Below, piece after piece: positions 54,532-64,000 of a stretch of 64,000 nt of DNA. Each line of letters begins with the position of its first letter. The first letter of the stretch is position 1. The position numbers and the translations under genes were made by a program. The stretch comes from Lunularia cruciata (Eukaryota; Streptophyta; Marchantiopsida; Lunulariales; Lunulariaceae), in contig OX419762.1 in assembly GCA_948567375.1 (NCBI GenBank), positions 37,863,034 to 37,927,033 of the forward strand, written 5' to 3'. The notes under the pieces were generated by a model. That model was not told the origin of the DNA. It was given only the letters and a program-made list of their open reading frames with translations, and searched no databases.

Positions 54532-56940
54532 CAGTCTGGTTCTGTAGAACGAACCATGTACAGAAGAAGAAGAGAGGGAGGGGAGTAGAGAGGGGATTAG
54601 GCATCTATCTATCTGCATTTGACCGACTGCAGCCAGATGCGGACCATCTGAAGCAATCTAATGTTGATAAAGGGGTGCCGTGTTCATACAGAACTAAAGG
54701 TTGTCCAGCTCCATGACCATAGGGATTGCTGTGCGCTGACATCACGTGCGCGCGCCGAATATGAAAGTAAAAATGCAGGAAAGTACAGTATGCTCTCTCG
54801 TGTCTGTCTTCTCGAGAGGAGAAGAGAGCGAGGAACAAGAGACGATGCATGAGAGTTTGTGCATCAACGTGCCAATCTTGCTGAGGATGTTACAACTCGC
54901 ACCTAAATCTCTGCCAGTTTTCTCTGATCTCGCGCGCAGTCTAGACGTAATGACAATCATTGCAAAGTGCGCCTGGTTTAATGTTCAGTGACATACGGAT
55001 TGTGCCTAACTAAAGAGCTAGCTAGTAGCAAAACTTTTGGCCCTCATGCTTAACTTGGAGAGTACATAGCCTACGCTCCCACGAGTGACCTCCCTCTGTA
55101 CCTATTTACAGGTTCTGTAGAATTCCTCGGAGAAATTTCAAGCCCTAGCATCAGCCACTTATTTCGACGGCAAGTATTTCCTTCAACCGGTCGTCGACCT
55201 TTCAATCGAATGAACTTGACTGCAGTGCCGTGCTCCTCCATTGGTTTTCTCACCATCTTCAGGCGAACTTAGTGGATGGAGCACGTACCTCGATGTGGTC
55301 GGTCAAGCGAAGGAGAAGTTCGTCCCGTCAGTGACACCATATGCCAACGAATGTCGTCCGCGCAAGAATGTCCTAATGAACTGTTATTTAGTAAATTACT
55401 GTCAATTCGTCAAATTCCGGTAGCATGTTATTCAAATTGCGTATCCCGCGCGAACCTCCACCGTTGTTGAGCACAGCGCAACTTGCCGCCCTGAATTCTT
55501 ACCTTCCTTCCATTCTAACCTTCTTCTAATCTACTATTACAACCAAAAAGTTCTGCACAGTAACCATATCTGAAATTACACCTGCGCGTCGCGTCGCATC
55601 GCCTCGTCTTTCCCTCTCTGGATCAGATCACAGAGGGTGACAATTCATAGGGTCCGCGTTCAATTTGAGGAGTAGTAGCAGTGGCATGCATGCCATCTCA
55701 ACTGTCACGGTAAGTTGTCGAATGATCCAACACTACAGGTGCAGATTACCGCAGATCTGTCATTTGGTGCGCAGATCGTTTAAGGTCTTATTTAAGTACA
55801 TAGTAACATATATAGAGGAGGAGATCAATCAATAGTGCTGAAGTTAATTGTGACGAGAGAACTGCCAGTATTTTAACAAGCCTACATATTTATTATTTAT
55901 CTCGAAAAATATCTAAAGAGCTAATTCTTATAATGAAATTCGACTATATATGTTCATAGTGCTTTGATCCGTGCAGGATGGTTATTAGGAATAAACAGTG
56001 AGAAATGTATCGTTCCCTCAAACAAGAATACAGTGGCACCTGATATAGATTTTTAAGTTAGAGATTTTTTCTCCGAGAGGCTAACACATTTCTAGTTGTG
56101 TATATTGATTGATAGACATTAATTGTATCCAGTCTTATATTTCCTCTCAAACCAGAGGGTCTTAACTGGTGAAAAGCTTCGAGATGATGACATTGAAATG
56201 GACCCAATCATAAGATTTAGACTTTTGACTGAGAACTTCTTGAACCAAAACATCTAGGTCGATTGTTTGATAGCTAATACAACATCTAACTGGCCCAATC
56301 ATGATATCTTGACTAACAACTTCAAGACAACTTGACACAAGTTTAATGAATTGTACTATTGGATTGGCATCATGCCTGCATTTTGCAGTTGACGTGGATG
56401 AAGAAACCTCATGCTCTGGAGGTGGAAGGTCCACACTTTCCCTCTAGTTATCGTGTATAAAGAAGGGGTGCCATCAGGTGACCCCGAGAATTTCCGAATT
56501 TTGACGATCCCTTTCGCATGAATCTAACAGAGCTCCAACTCAATAAGCTGATTACCTACCACAAGTTGCGAAACGTAGATCTATAGTAAGGTCATGATCA
56601 TGAAGGCATCATGTCACGAGTTAATTTAGACACATTATCTTAAATCTCACGGAATTTGTGTAATGAAGGACAAGCTACTCACGGTGGTTGTTGTGGGAAG
56701 GATTCCATCTTCACTAAATGGCAAATGAAAAATGACCTCCAACCAACAACTCTGAAAATCAAACCCATCGTGTAGGAAATTGAGTGCGCACGAGATTGTT
56801 AGGTCTTATTTCCATCCAATTTCGGCCGATCGAGAAGGATGGAGGATAAGAGCATAAGATAGAATAGTCTTATAAACGGAGAGGATCGAAGTTGTTAGTT
56901 GGACCACTCGCCGAACTCAACAAAGAGTTAAACGACGGAG
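54532..56940. other. No recognisable gene
   Basis: A G-box (cacgtg, 54,743-54,748) sits next to a CG-repeat (gcgcgcgcc). A CT/GA-rich stretch is at 54,790-54,845. Several short frames on both strands near 54,600-55,260 overlap each other and match nothing I know. No splice-supported exon could be proposed. Confidence 0.25.
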
Positions 56941-59440
56941 TAGAGTGGATGTTTCTTGGCTTGAATGCATAGACGGAGCCTATGCAATCGAGTACACGTG
57001 TACGAATTCAACAGTAAGGTCCAGAATGGTCTCACAGTCCACTACAAAAGAAGACACATTGACTGCCCAATCCATTGGACTGCAAAGGCTCCGTCTCCAG
57101 ATATTGGGCACCTCAACTGACAAGGGCCAAACAAAACCTGTCTCATTAGTCTAAAGTTGCAACTCCCAAGCCATCAAAGTCTCAGGCTCTATTTTGACTG
57201 GAAAGTGCAGCTGCTGACTATGTTAGGTGCATAGTTAGAGTTATCAATCTTATTAAAGAATGTCCATTTGAAAATGACGAAAGTTGAACGACGTAATAGA
57301 CGGGACACGGCATAATTTAATGGATTAAAAAACTTACATCACCGTGAAGAATGGGAGGGGAGAGAGCCAGTCTGAAGGGGGCACCTTCACCTCACCTCAA
57401 CAGCATCCCAAATAGAAATTGTAAGAACACGCGACCATTTACTATAGTCAGATCGTGTCAAGGAGATTTGCTACTGCCGAGAATAACCAGCTCTTACAAA
57501 GTTGCTGGAAAATAAATGACTGTTATTTGAACCAATCTCTTCATTACAACAGCACCCGATAAGGAAACATACGCCAAGAAAAGAAAGTTGTGCTAGTCGA
57601 AGAGAATATCAAGAAAGGGTCAGACGTGTCTAACAGGGAAACACTATCGCTTGAATCCAGGCTTGTTGCGGAGGGAGATTATGTACCAGGTCCTGTGGTT
57701 ACCGTGACCTGAGTTGTACGACATACGCTTACGTCAGTTCACAGGTTACTTCTGATTTAGGAAATCCTTTGGGTGAGGATCTCATACAAATTCAAGTGGA
57801 GCAAAGGGGAATTACGAAGCAGGAAGGATACAGATCGAAATAATAGATGTTGTATGTCAAATTACGGGCGGTAAAAGTACTCTTCAAAGAGTTCTAAGTT
57901 GCAGAACCTCGATAAAGGGAACTCACTTATCTACAGTAAAAGCTACAGTGCACGATAGCGAGGCCGTGCAGTTGAAGCTTTCCAAAGCACTTGAGATAGA
58001 TTCGTGCGAGCGATCCACAAATTGTTCATTCTGACATTTATGTACAGCATTTGTGTACTGTTCACCCACAAAAGTGTTTCAAGTAGAAACGTTTATTTGT
58101 TGTCTAGATGATTCGTTTTCATCCTGGGGAATTTATCTGAGACAAAGTGTTCATGCAATGAACTACATGTACATAGTTTCCTTGGGGAGTACCAAAATGA
58201 CAGTATTCTTAAGTAAGTAAACCAGCTCTACACGGGTTTGGAGGTCCGAGAATCAATAATGATGAAACCCTCCGAATCTTACATCTAAATTGTTAAACAC
58301 TTCTGAATGTGGTCAGGATGAAGCGGTCGGTTCTGGGTGCAGGGTTTTGAGTTTGAATAAATCTGACTTGGCCGTGAATTCCTGCTGGTAGTGGGTTCTG
58401 CAGGACGTGATGGTGACGGACGTATATTTCGAGGTGCGTGGATTCTAGCGAATTTTGCAGTTTCAGTTGGGCATGATAAGATCAACCGAAGCAGAGCTCT
58501 TGTAGAAGAGATGAATCTCCTCACATGATCAAACCTGCAGCTTTTCAGCGAAGACGTATGATCACAACTCATTTCTCACATTTCCCCACAAAAATTCGAT
58601 AGTTTTTCCTCACTCCCCGTAGTACTCGTCTAAACTTTGACGAGAACCATATTTCATTGTCATTTCAATTTCACGCTAATTTGTTACCGTTCGCAGGCCT
58701 CAGCTGTTCACATGGATAAGTCAACACTACTTGCCGCTCGAATCCGCTCGGAGGGTTGGTATTAGTCCACATTCACGTTCTACACCTTTACGAGTTCAAA
58801 TTTTCGCCTCCAAGTTTCAACTAGAAAGGGATTACTTTTAATCAGTTTCAATTTCAATTGCATTATGCTTTCCTCTCGTGCACGGATACGGACAGGAAGA
58901 ACACAGGTTGACCTTACATTCAATGGAGCTTAGTCGACTTGAAAGCGGGAGGGTGTGAGGGAGGACAAGCCCCAGTATTATGTGCATGGTTCCCGGGACA
59001 TGATATAGTGAACCTCGGTGAAGGAAAATCTCTTTGGATTCTATTAAAAACTATATCGAAAAAACAATCGGGAATCTGTTGACTATATCTCCTGCTGCAA
59101 TTGTCTAACAGTATCTCGATATACACAATTGGGACGAAGTCTAACCCGCAGACCTACTAGTAATGCTAAAAGCTATAGATATCGATAGTTCCAACCATGA
59201 ACGTCAGATACAGTAGGAATTAACTCGGTTTACCATCACTATACCGATAGCACAAGCAATCCTATTGTAAGATTTCAGACTTCTAGTACAGTTTACTGTA
59301 TTGATTCTTGGTAACAGGTATTTATAACCTCAAGGAGATGTAGCTAACCACGTCAACGAAGGACCATCATGGTGACATGAGCAAATGGACGTATCTCTAC
59401 CATGGCCAGTGAGTGAAAAGATGCCATTCCAGGAAGGGAA
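56941..59440. other. No recognisable gene
   Basis: Scattered short open frames only (for example 56,945-57,154 plus, 58,285-58,572 minus) with no family signature. No tRNA-like, rRNA-like or retroelement-like sequence seen. Confidence 0.3.
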
Positions 59441-59455
59441 TTGATGTTTCTACAA

Positions 59456-59602
59456 TTCCCGCCAAGTTTCGAGATAGTTGAACTCCTAGATTAGTAGGAG
59501 TTCACCTATGGTTTTTGACATTTTCACTGTGCAGCTGTAGCTAGTACCTGGGTATTTAGCAAAAGTGCATCCGCTAATTTAAGATTTCCTAACTTGGCGG
59601 GA
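59456..59602. repeat. Spaced inverted repeat
   Basis: The word tcccgccaagtt (near 59,456-59,470) is repeated inverted as aacttggcggga near 59,591-59,602. A small hairpin, tgaactccta...taggagttca, lies at 59,479-59,504 between them. It could be a decayed foldback element; the arms are short, so confidence is limited. Confidence 0.5.
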
Positions 59603-62600
59603 GGTGTAATCGAAGACTCTCGAACTTGGCGTGAAGTATGGAAATATCAAAAAATGGTTGTGGAAGAATGTCAGTTCCCTTGCAAGAAAAGGTCGTAACT
59701 ATAAAACTAGCAGAGTGTACTGGATGGTAGATAAAACATGTCAAGATGACCATAATACATCGCACATATTCACAAAACAATCTCTAATCCATTCAACTTA
59801 TCATTTATGAGAGGCGAGTACTTTCACACCTGGGGTCTCATATGCTTATTCAGTTGGCTGAACTCTCAGCTTACCATTTACGTGAAGATGAGTATCTCAA
59901 ATAAACCTATGGACTCGATTATGGAGCAATGGATTACGCTTGTAGCAAGGTAATATCAACTTTTATGATCACATTCTACTTCACATGAATAAGCAACAAA
60001 ATCAAGTTAGTTAAGGGATAAAACTTGCAATTGAGCTTTGAGATTATTTCCAAACCAAGGAGCAGTCAAGATAAGGTCATACGTGCGATATATCAGCTAA
60101 GTTTATATTATGAAGATGTCTTTAAGAGGATCGAAAGTAGGGCGCCAGCGGAGGGTGCCCAGATGGGAAGATCCATCAAGCTTTACAAGGGTAGAGCACA
60201 AGAAGTGAAATATAATTAAGCACCAAAAGTATTGGTATGAGAAATAAGTTACTGCACCTAAGATATATAAGTTATACAAATAGTATGGTCTAAATGCCAT
60301 AGAGTATCCAAAAAATTATTATCTAATGTGATTATTCTTCTATGGATTGCATTAGAGCAATAGACACATGTGGTCTAAAGTAGACTACAAAGTAAACAAA
60401 TGATAATGATATCATTGATATTTATTATGAAAGGTTCTGATATATTTTTGACAAACATGTCAAATATAATATCTATTGCTCTATATAACTCCAAGGCTAG
60501 AGGAACAAGGAGATGACCTTGTTAAGTACAACTATATCAGGAGATCTTGGTTGCTACCATTCTGCTCACCGCCCATCCAAGAGGATGAATAATTACCACT
60601 TCAAAATAATACCATATCTGACATCCATCATTACAACATCTGCTACTATGACCCTATTATCTCAAACCAAATATAGGTCTACTCTAATTTGTGATGTTTT
60701 CAAAGTATACTAACGCATTCTCCAAGAGAATTATCCACTTTGCTGTAACAAATATTATATCTCTGATTGCATCATAGTAACTATATTCTTTCCTCCAAAA
60801 GGACAACAAATCATATGGACTTTTCTTGCATCTAATGGAAAACTACACTTACAAGCAAATAATGAGAATCCAAATGGGTCTGCCTGGGTAAACCTAACCT
60901 AGGCAGAATATCATCCCCGGAGAGAAAGTAGCCGGAATGAGTTAAGAATAACACTAATATCTCGTCAAACAAAATCCACGAGCCTACACACTTCCTAACC
61001 TGCATTATTTTAGGGAATAAGTAGCGATCAAGTCAAAATGACAAACCATATATTGACTTCGCCAAGTGGACGTAGGCACAATAAGGATTTTGAAGGACCA
61101 AAATGGCACGTCACTTTGCCACCGACATGCTCCTACCATATAATAAAGAACCAAGACATCTTTGATGTCTTGGTATGTGATTTCTGTAGCCTAGAGTGAA
61201 CTTTTCTTTAACTGGAACCTCAACCATGTTTTACTATGTTAGACAGAGAATAAGTGGGCTTTTTGTTCTTTTTCGATATATCAAAAGAGACATGAGGATT
61301 ATTGTAAGGATAAAATTTAGTCCGTTGGAGGTGTTGCAGAAATCCTCTCGGAGTATTTTCTAACATGAATTTATTTGTACGTTCTCAAACTGACAGAAAA
61401 CGAGCCAAGTTCACAACTCACAATCGAAGAACAAGATCGAGGCAGGTGATTTACTTTGTCAATGATTTCTTGCTGTCTAGGTTGATCTTCTTTTAGTGAA
61501 GGTAACGCACTTTTTATGCTTGAATCCAAACCTGCTTGATTAGCTTAAAACTGTGGGTGCCCTACACTTTTTTAACTGGTGACATTTAGAGCTTTCTATT
61601 AAAGCATCTACCACATTAGAGCACAGGTGAAACTTATGATCTGGAACTGACACAAAAATGTATTGATTAGAAGATCCAAGCGTTCATCTGCACCATGGAA
61701 GGTGTAAAACAGAACGGGAGCTTTCGGTGCACTAGGAAGATTCAAACTCCTCAACTGCTGTGAAGAACCAACACGGTAAGGACAGACTCAATAAATTGCT
61801 CCCATGAGAGCACCAGAATTCTCATCGTCATTCTAAAGTCACCCAGAGGAACATGGAAATTATCGAAACGGCTGGATTTCCTTCTGATTGCAGAACTTAG
61901 AACTAAACTATTCTTCAAACCTTGCACTGAAATACTTTGAGATACTCAGGTTGTCCTCTAACACACCGCCCCGCTCGATATCTAAATTATATCTAAATTA
62001 TTCATGCGAAGAGAGTTCAATGTCACTAATAGAAACTTATCACTCCGCGTTACAACTCGAGTTATTGTTCCCACATCCATAACATGAGTACATACATGAT
62101 GAAGATCTACTTAAACAGGTTAATATGGGGCTCCAGACTCTCTCCATGCATGTTGACACATTCGGGTCAAGTAGTATATTCTATTTTCCCAGTCGTACAT
62201 CTAAATGCAAGAAAAGAAAAACCCCTGACTGCAAAGAAGTATCTGAGTCTCAAATAATGCTGCAACTGTTGCGTAACAAGCAAAAGGCATGTCCTTCTCC
62301 CATTGTTTGCAGTGAGTCTTAAATTAATGCGGAATTCAAACTTAAACCGATTCAGGTATTAGTGCATCTGAAAGGGCCAGCTATCACACAAACATAATAG
62401 ATGAGTACAGCCTGCCAAAAGATGACGAGTAAAACATAAGCACAGTGACAGTTATATGCAATATTTGAAATAATCATACGTTCCTTAAATTTCAATATCT
62501 ATTTCAATTTCCAAGATACAGTTTGTAAAGCTGCTCCAGTTTTCTACAGCGGATTGGATTGCCAGGAGAAGTGAGAGCAGAATCGGACTTGGATAATTGA

Positions 62601-62940
62601 CCATATACAAAGTTAACAGAACATAGGGTACACAAGTGATGGTAAGAATGCTTTGCATCATGGGGTATACTAGGCTTATTAAGAATGTTATTAAATCAGG
62701 GGAGCTAGGTATCCGACAGAAGAACATGAACTGAATTGTCATAACAGATATATGACCTTCTACTTTTCTAAGATGGTGTTAATCTTGCAGACTAACTCCA
62801 TATCGTCAGAGCATCTCACTCGAAACCAGTTCTTCTTGTGATATGTTTATGCAAAACAGAATCTTGGTCGATGAGAGGTTTCCACGTGCTTCAAAATTTG
62901 AATGAACGGTCTTTAACACGGAGTGATGCTAGGCATATTG
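59603..62940. other. No recognisable gene; one small hairpin
   Basis: No conserved coding signature on either strand. A perfect 11-bp-arm hairpin, accaagacatc-ttt-gatgtcttggt, lies at 61,150-61,174. A short tandem atatctaaatt occurs near 61,977-62,001. Confidence 0.3.
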
Positions 62941-62944
62941 AAGA

Positions 62945-63037
62945 TAATATATAGTATGGTAGCTAGATTGTTACTGTTATACATCTTACTGTATAGTACG
63001 GTAGCTAGATTGTTATTCCATTAGCTGGAATAACAAT
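62945..63037. repeat. Direct repeat ending in a hairpin
   Basis: The word agta(t/c)ggtagctagattgtta occurs twice, near 62,953 and 62,995. The second copy runs into a perfect 12-bp-arm hairpin (63,009-63,037: attgttattcca-ttagc-tggaataacaat). Confidence 0.75.
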
Positions 63038-64000
63038 TGTCATCCGCTTACTAGAAATTGCCCCGATTGAGTTAACATTGCTTCCTACAATTACAAGAAG
63101 TCTCAGAAGAAGAATTTGCATGGGGAAATGGAGATGAGATTTACGAGTTATATAATCTCAACAAGCATAAGCTTCGTCCTACATATACAATGTTCCACCT
63201 TGTATAACGTCAAGTCATGAGCTATAATAGATCTATAAATCAACTAACACATAAGCATCAAAGGTCTTCGACTATTTAGTAAACTTATATTCTTACCCCA
63301 CAACCTGCAGTAACCTAGGGACTACATGTGGAACGTGAGCCTTAAAAGGCAGTTTCCATGAGCCGGTGAGAGTCTCACACCTACCAACAACATGACATGC
63401 TAAACATGCTGTGATATCTGTCTTATACTAGGCTCGATGACATATGAAACTGAGTGTTAAGCCTTTCCTCATCCTGTAAGACACGTCAGCCTCTTTTGAC
63501 AGCCTAGGGCTCACAGAATTTCAAGCCCGATTCGCATGGGATATATTTTCGTTTTACGGCGGCCACATTCCTTCCAAAATTGATTACCCTAAATAACCGG
63601 TTCAAATTAAGGAAGTGGTCAGAAAAGATTAATTAAAATGAGAAAAAGATATTTAAAAAGATACTGGTGTAGGTCACAAGAATAAATACCCAGTCGACTA
63701 AAAGTACATGTCATCTTACACGTAAAAATTAAACGGGGAAGACGTGTGTATAATATTTTACAAGAGGGAAAGATCTCATCAATGCGTATTAAGGAAAGAA
63801 AAAAAGCTAACCCCTAGAGTGACCTGTCTTATTGTAGCTAAGAGGAAAAGAATGGAACCTTGCTCAGATTACTATGTTAAACCCAGAGAGTTTTCAAGTT
63901 AGCATATGAATTACCAAAATTGCAACGGGTGAGAGGCTGTCCACAATTATCACGTTCAAATCAAAATATCTCACTCAGCAATAGAATGTCAGGAAGTTTC
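63038..64000. other. No recognisable gene
   Basis: No coding, RNA or mobile-element signature seen to the window end. Confidence 0.3.

Overview
The window looks like a repeat-rich nuclear region of a land plant or close streptophyte relative. Positions 1-47,800 are almost entirely old retroelements of plant type: an Athila/Tat-like Ty3/gypsy family, a chromodomain Ty3/gypsy element, a Ty1/copia scrap, a LINE-like scrap, and a third Ty3/gypsy family. The third family carries a DNMT3-type cytosine methyltransferase domain and a PHD finger. DNMT-bearing gypsy elements are, as I recall, reported from charophyte algae, and DNMT3 itself survives in bryophytes but not in flowering plants. I therefore infer a non-seed streptophyte (bryophyte, lycophyte or charophyte grade); the sequence does not settle which. 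No rRNA, CRISPR, organellar gene or convincing host protein gene was found.

Layout. 1-380: chromovirus 3' coding relic. 381-2,295: unassigned, with a perfect 48-bp palindrome. 2,296-8,642: 5'-truncated Athila/Tat-like element A (+). 8,643-8,902: Ty1/copia RNase H scrap (-). 8,903-38,809: old methyltransferase-type gypsy copy D (-), split by two large insertions. The first, at 10,528-20,408, is copy C of the same family, nearly full length and the best view of its architecture. The second, at 24,041-37,952, is Athila/Tat-like element B, itself split by chromovirus F (27,899-34,395, 5-bp target duplication). 38,810-39,483: lone Athila-like LTR H joining D to an oppositely oriented methyltransferase-type copy E (39,484-47,089, +). 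E contains a solo LTR (41,311-41,957) and a gypsy 5'-end fragment G (about 43,978-46,211). 47,140-47,800: LINE-like 3' coding relic.

From about 47,900 to 64,000 the base composition changes and recognisable retroelement coding stops. This half holds no gene I can name. It does hold structured repeats: an 89-bp tandem duplication, a cluster of at least three related imperfect foldbacks at 51.29-51.96 kb, 133-bp and 44-bp tandem duplications, and a near-perfect 49-bp hairpin at 52,193.

The main biology is the methyltransferase-type family. Reading copy C on the minus strand, the order is gag (two zinc knuckles, RG-rich tail), aspartic protease, DNMT3-like C5-methyltransferase (motifs I, IV, VI/VIII, IX/X in the un-rotated order), reverse transcriptase, RNase H, integrase, C-terminal PHD finger. 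The methyltransferase is recognisable in three copies and the PHD finger clearly in two, so both belong to the family and are not accidents of one insertion. All of these elements are degraded fossils. Nesting gives the relative order: D before C and B, B before F, E before its solo LTR and G.
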